From Rhodospirillales bacterium (GTDB lineage Bacteria > Pseudomonadota > Alphaproteobacteria > Reyranellales > Reyranellaceae): 64,000 nucleotides of DNA. The notes under the pieces are model-generated. The model had not been told where the DNA came from, did not search any database, and saw only the letters and a list, made by a program, of their open reading frames with translations. Shown here piece after piece: positions 1 through 9,748 of the stretch. The stretch is taken from contig WHTW01000013.1 in the NCBI GenBank assembly GCA_009377525.1, positions 17,332-81,331 of the forward strand, in the 5' to 3' direction. Each line of letters starts with the position of its first letter. Position 1 is the first letter of the stretch. Position numbers and translations under genes: made by a program.

Positions 1-430
1 TCTCCTGCACCAGAAGGTCGTAGGGGAATGCCGCCTGCGGATACTTGTAGAGCATGCGGGCGTAGCTGTAGGTCGGCACCGCGTCGAGATAGTAGTAGAG
101 CTCCTTGACGTCCTCGCCGTGATTGCCCTCGCGGTTGCTCAGTCCGAACATGCGCTCCTTCAGGATCGGGTCCTTGCCGTTCCAAAGCGCGACGGCGATG
201 CACAAATGCTGCTTCTCGTCGCAAAACCCGCCGATTCCGTCCTCTCCCCAGCGATAGGCGCGACTGCGGGCGTGGTCATGGGGGAAGTAGTTCCAGGCAT
301 CGCCATCGGCGCTGTAGTCCTCGCGCACCGTGCCCCACTGGCGCTCGCTCACATAGGGGCCCCATTTGCGCCAGGCCTGCCGGCGCTCATTCGCCTCGGC
401 AAGCCGTTGCTCTTCCGGAGTGATCGTCAC
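1..430 (-). CDS. Glucosidase of the MGH1-like / GH63-related family, N-terminal part only
   Basis: Only the first 143 codons are in the window; the gene continues past the left edge. The protein begins [16 protein letters not shown] and carries the block [11 protein letters not shown], followed by [39 protein letters not shown] and [14 protein letters not shown]. This pattern is recognised from the large (about 880 aa) uncharacterised bacterial glucosidases with a mannosylglycerate-hydrolase-like (alpha/alpha)6 domain. The start is GTG at 430, whose bases overlap the TGA of the upstream rpiA-gntK gene (GTGA), which implies translational coupling. It is the last visible gene of the sugar-phosphate operon. 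Inference: it releases glucose from a cytoplasmic or stored glucan or disaccharide to feed the pathway. The substrate is not determinable, and the catalytic acids lie outside the window. Confidence 0.75.
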   Translation of the reverse strand, partial: MTITPEEQRLAEANERRQAWRKWGPYVSERQWGTVREDYSADGDAWNYFPHDHARSRAYRWGEDGIGGFCDEKQHLCIAVALWNGKDPILKERMFGLSNREGNHGEDVKELYYYLDAVPTYSYARMLYKYPQAAFPYDLLVQE

Positions 431-1674
431 GGACGCACCGTCGCGGACGCGCCGAGCAGGCGGATGATCTCGCCGGCGACCTGGCCGGCGGGCGGACCGA
501 CATCGACAATCAGGGGATCTTCGTCCGGCCCGGGTTCCTCCAGGGCATCGATCTGACTTTGCAGCAGGCTCGCCGGCATGAAGTGCCCGCTGCGCCCCGC
601 CAGATGCTCGGCCATGACATCGCGGCTGCCGCGAAGATAGACCAGCCGTACTTCCGGCCGGTCGCCGATGACGATCCGGCGATACGACCGCTTGAGCGCG
701 GAGCAAGTGATGATGCCCGGTTGCCTGGCAACGCGCCGAGCGTCGATCCAGGCAGCCACGCTCTCGAGCCATGGCTGGCGATCCGCGTCGGTCAGCGGGA
801 TCCCGGCATGCATCTTGGCGACGTTGGCCTCGGGATGAAGGGCGTCGCCCTCCTCGAAAGGCCAGCCGAGGCGCGCCGCGAGTGCCTCGGCGACGGTCGA
901 CTTGCCGGCGCCCGACACTCCCATGACCACCAGGACCGGCGGACGGCCGCGATGGGCGCGCGCGCTGTCGAGGCGATGGACCCCCTGCCCGTCGGCGACG
1001 AACACCGGGTCGGCGCGGCTGATGAACAGGCCGCTCTCGACCACGCCGACGATGCGGCGGATGCGGTCCTCGAGCCGCGCCGGGTCGGCGATGGGGCCGG
1101 CGAAGCGGCAGTCGAGAATGCGGTTGCCGCCATCGGTGACGAACAGGTCGCCCGCCGGCGTCAAGCGTGGCCGAACCTCCGCTGCGAACACTTCGAGGGC
1201 CGCTCGGGTGACTTCCAACCCGAAGGCGACGACCTCGACCGGCACCGGGGCGTGCGTCCCCAGCCGATCGACCAGCTTGGCGCCATCGACGACGATGGCG
1301 AGACGCCGGCTGGCATTGGCAACGATCTTCTCGCGCAGCAAGGCGCCGCCCAGTCCCTTGATCAGGTTCAGCGTGCCGCGTTCGACCTCGTCGGCGCCGT
1401 CGATCGTGAGGTCGATCTGCCGGTGCTCGGCGAAGGAGGCGAGCGGAACGCCGGCGGCCCTCGCCTGCGCCGCGGTTCGCTCCGACGTCGGAATGCCGAC
1501 AAAGCGCAGACCCTGTCGATGCCGTCGGGCCAGGGCCTCGACCGCGAAAGTCGCCGTCGAGCCGGTGCCGAGCCCGACGACCATGCCATCCTCGACCAGT
1601 TCGACCGCCGCCTCCGCCGCCGCACGCTTCAGCGCGTCGCGATCGGCATCGGCTGGAACGGCGTCGGCGCTCAT
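427..1674 (-). CDS. rpiA-gntK: Fused ribose-5-phosphate isomerase A and gluconokinase
   Basis: A 415-residue protein with two complete enzymes in one frame. Residues about 1-235 are RpiA (ribose-5-P to ribulose-5-P): GLGTGST at 34-40, DGADE at 92-96 and [11 protein letters not shown] at 106-116 are the phosphate-binding and catalytic blocks of the family. Residues about 245-415 are gluconokinase (gluconate + ATP to 6-phosphogluconate), with a P-loop GVSGAGKST at 252-260, the EGDALHP block, and SALKRSYR and GRSGHFMP further on. A linker of about ten residues joins them with no internal stop or shift. The ATG at 1674 overlaps the rpe stop as ATGA, and the stop overlaps the next gene as GTGA, so the fusion sits inside a tightly coupled operon. 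Both activities feed the pentose phosphate pathway. A longer upstream reading frame exists, but it runs through rpe and was rejected as a start. Confidence 0.9.
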   Translation of the reverse strand: MSADAVPADADRDALKRAAAEAAVELVEDGMVVGLGTGSTATFAVEALARRHRQGLRFVGIPTSERTAAQARAAGVPLASFAEHRQIDLTIDGADEVERGTLNLIKGLGGALLREKIVANASRRLAIVVDGAKLVDRLGTHAPVPVEVVAFGLEVTRAALEVFAAEVRPRLTPAGDLFVTDGGNRILDCRFAGPIADPARLEDRIRRIVGVVESGLFISRADPVFVADGQGVHRLDSARAHRGRPPVLVVMGVSGAGKSTVAEALAARLGWPFEEGDALHPEANVAKMHAGIPLTDADRQPWLESVAAWIDARRVARQPGIITCSALKRSYRRIVIGDRPEVRLVYLRGSRDVMAEHLAGRSGHFMPASLLQSQIDALEEPGPDEDPLIVDVGPPAGQVAGEIIRLLGASATVRP

Positions 1675-2357
1675 GGCTTGGCGGCGCCCGCAATGGCGCT
1701 TGCGCGGATCGCGGCAATGGCGGCTTTGTAATCCTTCGTGCCGAAGATCGCCGAGCCGGCAACGATGGCGGTGGCGCCTGCCGCGGCTGCCCGTCCCGCC
1801 GTCATCTCGTTCTCGCCGCCATCGACCTCGATGACCGGATCGAGGCCGCGTTGCGTGCACATCGCCCGGATGCGCCGGATCTTGGGCAGCATCTCGGACA
1901 GGAAGGACTGCCCGCCAAATCCGGGATTGACCGTCATCACCAGGATGATGTCGCAGAGATGCAGGACATACTCGATGAGTTCCGGCGGGCTTGCCGGGTC
2001 GACCACCACCCCGGCCTTCTTGCCGAGTGCGCGGATCTGGCCGAGCGTCCGATGCAGATGGCTGGTGGAGCCGGGCTCAGCCTGGACCAGCAGGTGGTCG
2101 GCGCCGGCCTCGGCGAAGGCGGCAAGATAGCGCTCGGGCTCGACGATCATCAGATGAACGTTGAGCGGCTTTGCCGTCGAGCGGCGAATGGCCTTGAGCA
2201 CCACCGGGCCGATGGTGATGTTGGGAACGAAACGGCCGTCCATCACGTCGACATGGATCCAATCGGCGCCGGCTGCGTCGACGGCCCGCACCTCCTCGCC
2301 CAGGCGCGCGAAATCGGCCGACAGAACCGAGGGTGCAATGAGTATCGAAGCGGCCAT
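1671..2357 (-). CDS. rpe: Ribulose-phosphate 3-epimerase
   Basis: A 228-residue TIM-barrel enzyme that interconverts ribulose-5-P and xylulose-5-P in the non-oxidative pentose phosphate pathway. The start chosen is the ATG at 2357, giving [16 protein letters not shown], the standard N-terminus. The frame extends 14 codons upstream, but those residues lie in the palindromic repeat zone. Diagnostic blocks are [12 protein letters not shown] (metal-binding His and Asp), [21 protein letters not shown] and EVDGGEN, followed by the AGSAIFG phosphate-binding loop near the C-terminus. Its stop overlaps the rpiA-gntK start by four bases. Upstream, a 157-bp gap holding a palindromic element separates it from pgl. 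Confidence 0.96.
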   Translation of the reverse strand: MAASILIAPSVLSADFARLGEEVRAVDAAGADWIHVDVMDGRFVPNITIGPVVLKAIRRSTAKPLNVHLMIVEPERYLAAFAEAGADHLLVQAEPGSTSHLHRTLGQIRALGKKAGVVVDPASPPELIEYVLHLCDIILVMTVNPGFGGQSFLSEMLPKIRRIRAMCTQRGLDPVIEVDGGENEMTAGRAAAAGATAIVAGSAIFGTKDYKAAIAAIRASAIAGAAKP

Positions 2358-2394
2358 GGACCTAGAGCCTGCTTTCGTTGAATGGACCGAGACC

Positions 2395-2494
2395 CTCATG
2401 GTCTTCCGGACAGCGCGCTTCCAGCGCGCTCAGACGCGCATGTGAATGCGCTCTCATGAGCGAGCCAGAGGCTCGCGGTCCGGAAGACCATGAG
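2395..2494. repeat. Palindromic interspersed element, copy 1
   Basis: Outer arms at 2395-2411 and 2478-2494 are perfect 17-bp inverted repeats (CTCATGGTCTTCCGGAC and its complement). Between them lie two smaller hairpins: AGCGCGCT repeated around TCC at 2412-2430, and CGAGCC/GGCTCG at 2461-2475. The unit would therefore fold as a cloverleaf. It lies in the gap between pgl and rpe inside a co-directional operon, so it may act at RNA level (processing, stability or attenuation) rather than as a full terminator. It shares its TCTTCCGGAC core with five other copies in the window. Confidence 0.85.
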
Positions 2495-2514
2495 CGCTCC
2501 CCGTAGGACATAGT

Positions 2515-3237
2515 CTACCCCTCCCCCGCCGCGGCGCGATCGACGAACCAGACGAGCTCGCCGACCGGACTGACACGCGCCGCCGGCACGTCACTGCCGC
2601 CGGCGCGAATCGCCTTCAAGATCGCGGCCTTCTCCTTGCCCGCCACCAGGAAGGCCACACGCCGGCTGCTCTCGATGACCGGATAGGTCATTGTGATGCG
2701 AACCTCGGGGCGACCGTGCGAGACGGCAGCGACCCAGCGCTTGCGCTCCTGCAGCACCGGTTCGCCCGGCAGCAACGAAGCGGTATGACCGTCGGGACCC
2801 AGGCCGAGCAGGGTGATGTCGAACAGCGGCCTCGCCGGATCCAGCACCGCGGCACCATAGGCTGCCTTCAGCGTCTGCTCGTAGCGCGACGCTGCCTCCT
2901 CAGGAGTACCATCGGCCGGCACAGGATGGACGTTTTCCGAAGGGACAGGCGCCTTGGCGAGCATCGCCTCGCGGGTCATCCGGTAGTTGCTCTCCGGATG
3001 ATCGTAGGGAACGAATCGCTCGTCACCCCAGTACCAGGAGACCTGTGGCCAGGGGAAACGTCCGACGAACTCAGCGGAGGCGAGCAGTGCGAAGAGAGCC
3101 TTCGGAGTCGACCCGCCTGAAAGCGACACCCGAAAGGTGCTTTTCGCCGCAAGGGCCGCCGCCGTCATCCACTCGGCCACGTGGCGCGCGAGTGCGGCCG
3201 GATCCGGAAGTACCTCGATGCGCCCGTTCATCGCCAT
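2515..3237 (-). CDS. pgl: 6-phosphogluconolactonase
   Basis: A 240-residue DevB/Pgl-type lactonase that hydrolyses 6-phosphogluconolactone, made by the upstream zwf product, to 6-phosphogluconate. The family blocks are visible: RVSLSGGSTPKALF near residues 37-50, the WYWGDERFVP segment near 70, ESNYRM, and LGLGPDGHTASLLPG near 147-161 with the conserved histidine. Length is normal (about 230-250). The start MAMNGRIEV at 3237 has an alternative ATG two codons later, which makes no functional difference. It lies 12 bp downstream of the Cof-type phosphatase and 24 genes-lengths of kilobases from no other Pgl candidate in the window, so it is the pathway enzyme of this operon. Confidence 0.95.
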   Translation of the reverse strand: MAMNGRIEVLPDPAALARHVAEWMTAAALAAKSTFRVSLSGGSTPKALFALLASAEFVGRFPWPQVSWYWGDERFVPYDHPESNYRMTREAMLAKAPVPSENVHPVPADGTPEEAASRYEQTLKAAYGAAVLDPARPLFDITLLGLGPDGHTASLLPGEPVLQERKRWVAAVSHGRPEVRITMTYPVIESSRRVAFLVAGKEKAAILKAIRAGGSDVPAARVSPVGELVWFVDRAAAGEG

Positions 3238-3249
3238 GCCTCACCTCAA

Positions 3250-4062
3250 TCAAGAGCCCAGGATGAAGCGTTCCATCGCCTTGGCGAAACCTTCGTCGTT
3301 GTAGGAATCCGTGACGACGCTGGCCTGCCCTTTGACCTGATCGGAAGCGTTGCCCATGGCGATGCTGAAACCCGAGCGCTGGAACATCGGCACGTCGGTC
3401 GGCTGGTCGCCTATGGTGGCGATCTCCGCGGCCGGCACCCCGAGATGTCGGGACAGGAATTCCACGACCGCGCCCTTGTTGGCGTCCTTGTTGGTGACGT
3501 CGAGGTAGTAGGGCTGCGAGCGGTTGGCCGTGGCGCGCTGCCCGAAGGTCGCCTTGGCGTCGGCCTCGCAGCGCTGGACCTTGTCCAGATCGTCGCTGAC
3601 CCCGACGATCTTGGAGACCTGGTCCAGCTTCTCGGCGACATCCGTCACCACCGACGGCGAGAACTTGACGGTCCACGCTTCATGGGCGACGTGCGGCCCG
3701 TCGGCCCTGCCGACCAGCCAGTCATTGCCGCGATAGACCCACACATCGAGGCCGTGAGCCCGCAGCAGCTCGATCGAGCTTGCGGCGACATCGGCCGGCA
3801 CGGTCTTCTGCTCGATGATCGTGAGGTCAGGCTTGACGACAAGCCCGCCGTTGAAACCGGCGATCGGTGTATCGAGTTGAAGCGCATCGAGCAGCATGGC
3901 CATGCCCCTGGGCGGCCGGCCGCTGGTGATGGCGAAGCCGATGCCGGCCCCCCGCAGGCTGTGCACGGCGGCCTGGGCGCGTTTGGTGAGCACCTTCTCC
4001 GCGGTGACGAGCGTGCCGTCCACGTCCGCCAACACCAGGGAGATCTTTCGCTTTTCTGCCAT
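3250..4062 (-). CDS. HAD-superfamily phosphatase, Cof (IIB) type
   Basis: A 270-residue haloacid-dehalogenase fold phosphatase. Motif I is ADVDGTLV (nucleophile Asp and general-acid Asp) near residues 12-19, motif II is ITSGRPP near 45-51, motif III is the lysine in NKGAVVEFL near 190, and motif IV is GDQPTDVPMF near 213. Motif IV has T where most Cof proteins have N (GDxxND). A large cap with alpha/beta character lies between motifs II and III, as in the IIB subclass that dephosphorylates sugar phosphates. It sits between zwf and pgl with 21-bp and 12-bp gaps. Inference: it recycles or detoxifies a phosphosugar by-product of the pathway; the substrate is not known. Confidence 0.85.
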   Translation of the reverse strand: MAEKRKISLVLADVDGTLVTAEKVLTKRAQAAVHSLRGAGIGFAITSGRPPRGMAMLLDALQLDTPIAGFNGGLVVKPDLTIIEQKTVPADVAASSIELLRAHGLDVWVYRGNDWLVGRADGPHVAHEAWTVKFSPSVVTDVAEKLDQVSKIVGVSDDLDKVQRCEADAKATFGQRATANRSQPYYLDVTNKDANKGAVVEFLSRHLGVPAAEIATIGDQPTDVPMFQRSGFSIAMGNASDQVKGQASVVTDSYNDEGFAKAMERFILGS

Positions 4063-4083
4063 CGGGACCTCTGTGGTGTTCGC

Positions 4084-5655
4084 CTATTCGAGCGGGCGCC
4101 AGGCCCGTCCGTCGCGCGCCAGCAATTCGTCGGCCGCCGTCGGGCCGTCGCTGCCTGCGGCATAGGTCGCAAGATCCTTGGCCGGGTTGCTCGCCCAGAA
4201 GTCCAGAATCGGCTGAACCGCCCGCCAACCCGCCTCGATATTGTCGGCGCGCTGAAACAGCGTCGCGTCGCCGGTCATGCAGTCATAGATCAACGTTTCA
4301 TAGCCCGTATTGGGCGCCATGGCGAAATAGGTCTCGTAGGCGAAGTCCATGCTGACGTTGCCGAGCGTCACCGTGGGACCGGGACGCTTGGCGGCGAACT
4401 GAAGCGAGATGCCTTCGTCGGGCTGGATGCGCAGGATCATCCAGTTGGGATTCATCTGCTCCACGTGCGTGCCGCGGAAAAGCGTGTAGGGCGCCTGGTG
4501 AAAGCGGATGGCGACTTCGGTCCAGCGCCGCCTCAGATACTTTCCCGTGCGCAGGTAGAAGGGCACCCCGGCCCAGCGCCAGTTGTCGATCTGCAGCTTC
4601 CAGGCGATGTAGCTCTCGGTGTTCGAATCCGGGGCAACGTCGGGTTCGCGACGATAAGCCTGGGCCTGCTTGCCCAGGACGGTGCCGGCATCGTACTGGC
4701 CGCGCACGGCGTCCTTCATCGCGCGTCTGGGCGAGACCGGACGTATGGCCTGGATGACTTCCGCCTTCTTTTCCCGGACGGCCTCGGCATCGAAGGAGAT
4801 CGGCGGCTCCATTGCCGTCAGCGCCAGCAACTGGAACATGTGATTGGGCACCATGTCGCGCAGCGCGCCGGTCTGCTCGTAGAACTTGCCGCGCCGTTCG
4901 ACGCCGACCGTCTCGGCGGCGGTGATCTGGACGTGGTCGATGTGCTGCCGATTCCACAGCGGCTCGAACAGGCCGTTGGCGAACCGGAGCGCCATGATGT
5001 TCTGGACCGTCTCCTTGCCGAGGAAATGATCCATTCGATAGATCTGATGTTCCTGCAGCGTCTTCAGGATCGCGGCGTTGAGCGCCTTGGCCGAGGACAG
5101 GTCATGCCCGAACGGCTTCTCGATGACGACGCGCCGCCATTGTCCGTCTTTTTCCGTCACCATATCCGCCGCCCCAAGGGCGGCCACGACGACGCTGAAG
5201 AAGCGGTCGGCCACGGCGAGATAGAAGAGATGGTTGCCGGCCGTACCGGCCGTCTTGTCGAGGCCCGCGAGATGCTCCTTGAGACGGTTGTAGGTTTGCG
5301 GTTCGGTGAAGTCGCCTTGCAGGTAGGTCATGCGGTCGGTCAGCCATCGCCAGGCCGTCTGGTCGATATGGTCGGCCTGGAACTCACCGTCATGGCTGGC
5401 GACGAATTCGTTCATCATGTCGGTGAGGCTCTTGCGCCAGTCCTCCACGGTCTTGTTCCCGTGGTCGACGCCGACCAGCCGGAAGCCATCGGGCAGCCGC
5501 TTGGCGGTCACCAGATTGTAGAGCGCCGGCGCGACCAGGCGCTTGGTCAGGTCGCCTCCGGCGCCGAAGATCACCATGGCGCAGGGCGGCGCGACGGCCA
5601 CGGTCTCGGCCTTCGCCACAGCCTTGGTAGTGGTGGATGGGTCGGGCCTGTTCAT
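4084..5655 (-). CDS. zwf: Glucose-6-phosphate 1-dehydrogenase
   Basis: A 523-residue enzyme that oxidises glucose-6-P to 6-phosphogluconolactone with NAD(P)+. The N-terminal Rossmann motif is [15 protein letters not shown] near residue 30 (GASGDL in most relatives), and the substrate-binding active-site signature RMDHFLGKE lies near residue 200, followed by NIMALRFAN and the C-terminal block [12 protein letters not shown]. The ATG at 5655 was chosen because it is preceded by a good GGGAGGAAG ribosome-binding site in the 23-bp gap after tkt. The frame stays open upstream, but those residues overlap tkt. It is followed by the Cof-type phosphatase and pgl, so the oxidative branch is contiguous. 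Confidence 0.96.
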   Translation of the reverse strand: MNRPDPSTTTKAVAKAETVAVAPPCAMVIFGAGGDLTKRLVAPALYNLVTAKRLPDGFRLVGVDHGNKTVEDWRKSLTDMMNEFVASHDGEFQADHIDQTAWRWLTDRMTYLQGDFTEPQTYNRLKEHLAGLDKTAGTAGNHLFYLAVADRFFSVVVAALGAADMVTEKDGQWRRVVIEKPFGHDLSSAKALNAAILKTLQEHQIYRMDHFLGKETVQNIMALRFANGLFEPLWNRQHIDHVQITAAETVGVERRGKFYEQTGALRDMVPNHMFQLLALTAMEPPISFDAEAVREKKAEVIQAIRPVSPRRAMKDAVRGQYDAGTVLGKQAQAYRREPDVAPDSNTESYIAWKLQIDNWRWAGVPFYLRTGKYLRRRWTEVAIRFHQAPYTLFRGTHVEQMNPNWMILRIQPDEGISLQFAAKRPGPTVTLGNVSMDFAYETYFAMAPNTGYETLIYDCMTGDATLFQRADNIEAGWRAVQPILDFWASNPAKDLATYAAGSDGPTAADELLARDGRAWRPLE

Positions 5656-5678
5656 GGCTTCTGCTTCCTCCCTGCCGA

Positions 5679-7736
5679 TCACTTGCGCCCGAGCATTTCC
5701 AAGGCCGCCGCGACGACCTTGTCGGGCTCGAAGCCGAACTTGCGCTGCAACTCCTTGAGCGGCGCGGAGGCGCCGAAGGCCTTCATGCCGATGACCCGGC
5801 CGTGGTCGCCCACATAGCGCTCCCATCCCAGCGCCGATGCCTGCTCGACGGCAAGCCGCGTCTTGACGGACGGAGGCAGCACTTCCTCGCGATAGGACTG
5901 GGGCTGGTGCTCGAAGATGTCCCACGACGGCATCGAGACGACACGCGAGCGGATGCCCTTGGCCAGCAGCGCTTCGTGCGCCTCGACGATCAGCGAGACC
6001 TCGCTGCCGGACGCGATGAAGATGATCTCGGGCGAGCCGCCTGGCGCGTCTGCCATGACATAGGCGCCCCGCGCCACGCCCGCCGCCGGCGCGTACTTGC
6101 CACGGTCGAACGTCGGCAGAGGCTGGCGCGACAGCGCCAGTACCGCCGGCTGGTGACGGAGCTGCAGGATGTAGCGATAGGCCTCGACCACCTCATTGGC
6201 GTCGGCCGGCCGCAGCACCACCAGCCCCGGGATGGCACGCAGCGAGACCAGCTGCTCGACTGGCTGATGCGTCGGACCATCCTCGCCGTCGCCCATGGCG
6301 TCATGGGTGAAGACGAGGATGGTCGGCAACTCCATGAGGGCGGAGAGCCGGATCGCCGGCCGCGCGTAGTCGCTGAAGATGAAGAACGTCGCGCCGAAGG
6401 CCCTGAGCTTGGACAGCGACATCCCGTTGACGATCGCGGCCATGGCGTGCTCGCGGATGCCGAAATGGAAATTGCGTCCGCCGGGGGTGCCGGCCTCGAA
6501 GTCCCCGGCGCCGGCAAACTTCAGCGTCGTCTTGTTCGACGAGCCGAGGTCCGCCGAGCCGCCGAGGAACCAGGGGATGTTCTGGGCGAGCACGTTCAGC
6601 ACCTCGCCCGAGGCGTCGCGGCCGGCGATACCCTTGGGATCGGCCTTGAAGCTCGGCAGGTTGCGGTCCCATCCCTTGGGCAACTCGCGCCGCTGCATTT
6701 GCTCGATCTCGGCGGCGAGCTCCGGGTATTTCGTGCGGTAGTCGGCGAACAATGCCTCCCAGCGCCGCCGCGCCTCGGCGCCGCGCGCGCCGATGCCGGC
6801 ATCGAACGCGCCCATGACCCCGTCGGGCACCAGGAACTTGGCATCCTCCGGCCAGCCATAGGCCCGCTTGGCGAGCCGGACTTCGTCCTCGCCCAAGGGT
6901 TCACCATGGGCGGCGGCGGTATCGATCTTGTGCGGAGAGCCGTAGCCGATGTGGCTGTCGAGGATGATCAGCGTCGGCCGGTCCTTGGTCTTGCGGAAGA
7001 CGTCCAACGCGTCCTCGATGCGTTGCAGGTCGTTGGCGTCGCCGACGCGCAGCACGTTCCAGCGATAGGCGAGGAAACGCGCGGCGATGTCTTCGGTGAA
7101 GGTGATGCTGGTCTTGCCCTCGATGGTGATGTGGTTGTTGTCGTAGATCCAGCACAGGTCGTCGAGCTGGAGGTGCCCCGCGAGCGAGGCCGCCTCCGAG
7201 CCCACGCCTTCCATCAGGCAGCCATCGCCGCAGATGGCGTAGACATTGTAGTCGAACAGCTCGAAGCCCGGCTTGTTGTAGCGACTGGCCAGCCACTTGC
7301 GGGCGATCGCCATGCCGACGCTGGTGGCGATGCCCTGCCCCAGCGGACCGGTCGTGGTCTCGACGCCCGACACCCAGTGATATTCCGGATGACCCGGTGC
7401 CTTGCTGTCGAGCTGGCGGAAATGACGGATGTCGTCGAGCGTGACCGAGGGCTTGCCGAGGTTCTCGTAGTCGGCGTTCACGGCCTGGGTGCGCGTCAGG
7501 AAGAGCATCGACCACAGCAGCATCGAGGCGTGGCCGTTGGACAGGACGAAGCGGTCGCGACCGGGCCAGATCGGGTCCTTCGGGTCGAAGTTCAGGATCC
7601 GGTTCCATAGCGTGTAGACCAGCGGCGCCAGCGCCATCGGCGTGCCGGGATGACCCGACTTCGCCTGCTGGACGGCGTCGATTGAGAGCGTGCGGATGGT
7701 GTTGATGGCGAGTTGGTCGAGCTCGTCGCTAGTCAT
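5679..7736 (-). CDS. tkt: Transketolase
   Basis: A 685-residue thiamine-diphosphate enzyme that transfers two-carbon units among sugar phosphates. The N-terminal block [18 protein letters not shown] and the cofactor-binding region GDGCLMEGV...DNNHITIEG (GDG-x-NN motif) identify the PP domain. The pyrimidine domain contains [11 protein letters not shown], with the catalytic glutamate, and [19 protein letters not shown]. Length is normal. The ATG at 7736 is taken as start; earlier in-frame codons fall inside the palindromic repeat at 7750-7812. It is transcribed with zwf downstream (23-bp gap). The repeat separates it from gnd upstream. Confidence 0.96.
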   Translation of the reverse strand: MTSDELDQLAINTIRTLSIDAVQQAKSGHPGTPMALAPLVYTLWNRILNFDPKDPIWPGRDRFVLSNGHASMLLWSMLFLTRTQAVNADYENLGKPSVTLDDIRHFRQLDSKAPGHPEYHWVSGVETTTGPLGQGIATSVGMAIARKWLASRYNKPGFELFDYNVYAICGDGCLMEGVGSEAASLAGHLQLDDLCWIYDNNHITIEGKTSITFTEDIAARFLAYRWNVLRVGDANDLQRIEDALDVFRKTKDRPTLIILDSHIGYGSPHKIDTAAAHGEPLGEDEVRLAKRAYGWPEDAKFLVPDGVMGAFDAGIGARGAEARRRWEALFADYRTKYPELAAEIEQMQRRELPKGWDRNLPSFKADPKGIAGRDASGEVLNVLAQNIPWFLGGSADLGSSNKTTLKFAGAGDFEAGTPGGRNFHFGIREHAMAAIVNGMSLSKLRAFGATFFIFSDYARPAIRLSALMELPTILVFTHDAMGDGEDGPTHQPVEQLVSLRAIPGLVVLRPADANEVVEAYRYILQLRHQPAVLALSRQPLPTFDRGKYAPAAGVARGAYVMADAPGGSPEIIFIASGSEVSLIVEAHEALLAKGIRSRVVSMPSWDIFEHQPQSYREEVLPPSVKTRLAVEQASALGWERYVGDHGRVIGMKAFGASAPLKELQRKFGFEPDKVVAAALEMLGRK

Positions 7737-7749
7737 GGTTCTCCTCTTC

Positions 7750-7812
7750 TCTTCCGGACCGCGCGCGTCTCGCGCGCTCATGAGGCGCGCGAGACGCGCG
7801 CGGTCCGGAAGA
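7750..7812. repeat. Palindromic interspersed element, copy 2 (perfect 28-bp arms)
   Basis: Arms 7750-7777 and 7785-7812 are perfect 28-bp inverted repeats beginning TCTTCCGGACCGCG and separated only by TCATGAG. It lies between the gnd stop (7818) and the tkt start (7736), inside the operon, so the tkt ribosome-binding region follows directly. It is the most regular copy of the family in this window, with the inner hairpin arms matching each other rather than two unrelated hairpins. Confidence 0.9.
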
Positions 7813-7817
7813 TGTGT

Positions 7818-8837
7818 TCAAGATCCGGCCGGCTTCTCGATATGCCCGCCGAACTCGTAGCGCATGGCCGAGAGCAGCTTGTCAGCGAAATCCGCCTCGC
7901 CGCGGGAGCTGAACCGTTCGTAGAGCGCCGAGGACAGGACATGCGCCGGCACGCCCTCGTCGATCGCCGCCTTGATCGTCCAGCGCCCTTCGCCGGAATC
8001 GGACACCCGGCCGGCGAACTTCGCCAGGTTCGGATCCTCGATCAGCGCCGCGGCCTGCAGGTCGAGCAGCCAGGAGGCGATGACGCTGCCGCGCCGCCAT
8101 ACTTCGGCAATGTCGGGCAAGTTGAGATCGTACTGGTAGTGCTCGGGATCGCGCAGCGGCGTGGTCTCGGCGTCGACCTGGCCGGAGCGCTTGCCGATAT
8201 CTGCCGCCTTGAGAACTGCCATGCCTTCGGCATAGGCCGCCATGACGCCGTACTCGATGCCGTTGTGCACCATCTTGACGAAATGGCCGGCGCCGTTGGG
8301 CCCGCAATGCAGCCAGCCCTGCTCGGCAGTGCCGCCCAGCTTCTCGCGGCCCGGCGTGCGCGCGATGTCGCCGCGGCCGGGCGCCAGGGTGGCGAAGATC
8401 GGCTCGAGGCGTTTCACCGTGTCGGTCTCGCCACCGACCATCATGCAGTAGCCGCGCTCGAGGCCCCAGACGCCGCCGCTGGTGCCGACATCGACATAGT
8501 GGATGGACTTCGGCGCCAGCTCGTTCGCGCGGCGGATGTCATCGACATAGTAGGAGTTGCCGCCATCGATCAGGATGTCGCCGGGCTCGAGATGCGGCAG
8601 CAGATCGGCGATGGTCTTGTCGACCACGCCCGCCGGCACCATTAGCCAGACCGCGCGCGGCTTGCTGAGTGTCTTGGTGAATTCCGCCAGCGAGCCGGTG
8701 CCGACCGCCTTCTCCTTCACCAGCTCGGCCACCGCCTTGGGCGACATGTCGAACACCACGCACTGATGGCCGCCCTTCAGCAGGCGGCGCACCATGTTCG
8801 CACCCATCCGTCCCAGTCCGATCATTCCCAATTGCAT
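7818..8837 (-). CDS. gnd: 6-phosphogluconate dehydrogenase, decarboxylating, short (YqeC/GndA-like) type
   Basis: A 339-residue dehydrogenase converting 6-phosphogluconate to ribulose-5-P and CO2. The start [15 protein letters not shown] places the Rossmann GxGxxG motif at the N-terminus. The substrate signature [11 protein letters not shown], the block [24 protein letters not shown] and the catalytic [18 protein letters not shown] near residue 190 are all present. It lacks the long C-terminal domain of the 470-residue E. coli-type enzyme, so it belongs to the roughly 300-340-residue class, often NAD-preferring (cofactor preference not testable here). It starts 2 bp after the DUF2090 gene ends. 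Confidence 0.93.
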   Translation of the reverse strand: MQLGMIGLGRMGANMVRRLLKGGHQCVVFDMSPKAVAELVKEKAVGTGSLAEFTKTLSKPRAVWLMVPAGVVDKTIADLLPHLEPGDILIDGGNSYYVDDIRRANELAPKSIHYVDVGTSGGVWGLERGYCMMVGGETDTVKRLEPIFATLAPGRGDIARTPGREKLGGTAEQGWLHCGPNGAGHFVKMVHNGIEYGVMAAYAEGMAVLKAADIGKRSGQVDAETTPLRDPEHYQYDLNLPDIAEVWRRGSVIASWLLDLQAAALIEDPNLAKFAGRVSDSGEGRWTIKAAIDEGVPAHVLSSALYERFSSRGEADFADKLLSAMRYEFGGHIEKPAGS

Positions 8838-8839
8838 GG

Positions 8840-9748
8840 TCACTTCCCTTCGAAGATGTCGACGAATTCGCGATAACGGGCGGCGATCCGGGCGACCGCC
8901 TGCTCGCGCGTCGCCTTCCCGCCCTTCCAGTCGACAAGCGGCTCCCAGAAGACGGTGCGGCCGACGGCAAAGCCGATGAAGCCCGGCACCTTCCGGGCTG
9001 TTCCGAGCCACTCCCGCACCTTCTGATCGTTCTCGCCGCGGCCGAGCACGATACAGCCGACATGGTCGCGTCCGCCGGCCCGCGCCGCCGCCACGACCGC
9101 CTCGCAATCCTCGCGGCGGTCGAGGCCTTCGATCTTCCAGAGGTCGGGCTCGACATCGGCCTGCTGCAATTCGCGGATGGCCTCCACCATCAGGCGCGGC
9201 CGGACTTGCAGATCGTAGGCCCGCTTGTCGCCCTTGAGTGCGTCGAGCTGGGCCTTCTCCGCCGGCACCAGCAGCTCGAACATGAAGCGGCTGCGCTTCG
9301 CACCCGCCAGGTAGTCGGACAGGCGTTTCAGCCGCCCGGCCTGGCGCTGGTTGAGCGACCGGTCGCCCTCCGGGTTGTAGCGCACCAGCACCTTGCAGAA
9401 GGTCGGGTCGAAGGCCTCGATGTGGCGCGCGAAATCCTCGCCATACTCGAAGTCGAACTCGTCCTGTCCGCTTTTCTCTGCCGGACAGGCGGTGACGATG
9501 CCCTTGGCCGCCGCATCGCGCAGGATCGCGGCGCCGAACTGCTCGTCGACCAGGATGCCGGCCTTTTCGGCGGGCGCGCCGCCGGCCAGCGCCGAGCGGA
9601 AGCCGTCATAGATGATCTGCTTGGCGCCGGCGATTTCGGCGGTCTGGGCGTCGCCGAGCGGCGGCTTCCAGCCGAACAGCCCGCTCTGGAAGGAACCGCG
9701 GTGATCGAACGGCAGGATGTAGAGCGGCCGATCGTATCCCCGCGGCAT
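8840..9748 (-). CDS. DUF2090-family, class I aldolase-like protein
   Basis: A 302-residue protein starting [20 protein letters not shown]. The [12 protein letters not shown] motif, [21 protein letters not shown] and the late block [15 protein letters not shown] resemble the DUF2090 domain, which in other bacteria forms the C-terminal half of bifunctional IolC (5-dehydro-2-deoxygluconokinase) and is related to deoxyketogluconate-phosphate aldolases. Here it stands alone. It shares one base with the pgi stop (TGATG) and ends 2 bp before gnd, so it is translationally embedded between two pentose phosphate enzymes. Inference: a sugar-phosphate aldolase working beside gnd. The family assignment is from memory of the motif and the reaction is unproven. 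Confidence 0.6.
   Translation of the reverse strand: MPRGYDRPLYILPFDHRGSFQSGLFGWKPPLGDAQTAEIAGAKQIIYDGFRSALAGGAPAEKAGILVDEQFGAAILRDAAAKGIVTACPAEKSGQDEFDFEYGEDFARHIEAFDPTFCKVLVRYNPEGDRSLNQRQAGRLKRLSDYLAGAKRSRFMFELLVPAEKAQLDALKGDKRAYDLQVRPRLMVEAIRELQQADVEPDLWKIEGLDRREDCEAVVAAARAGGRDHVGCIVLGRGENDQKVREWLGTARKVPGFIGFAVGRTVFWEPLVDWKGGKATREQAVARIAARYREFVDIFEGK

Noticed and set aside
559..1731. Long plus-strand open frame (390 codons) opposite rpiA-gntK
   Set aside because: It is the antisense shadow of a GC-rich coding region: no recognisable domain, and the minus-strand frame carries full catalytic motifs.
3181..5817. Plus-strand open frame of 878 codons across the HAD phosphatase and zwf
   Set aside because: It runs antisense to three well-identified genes and is rich in Gly, Arg, Asp and His as expected for a GC-rich shadow.
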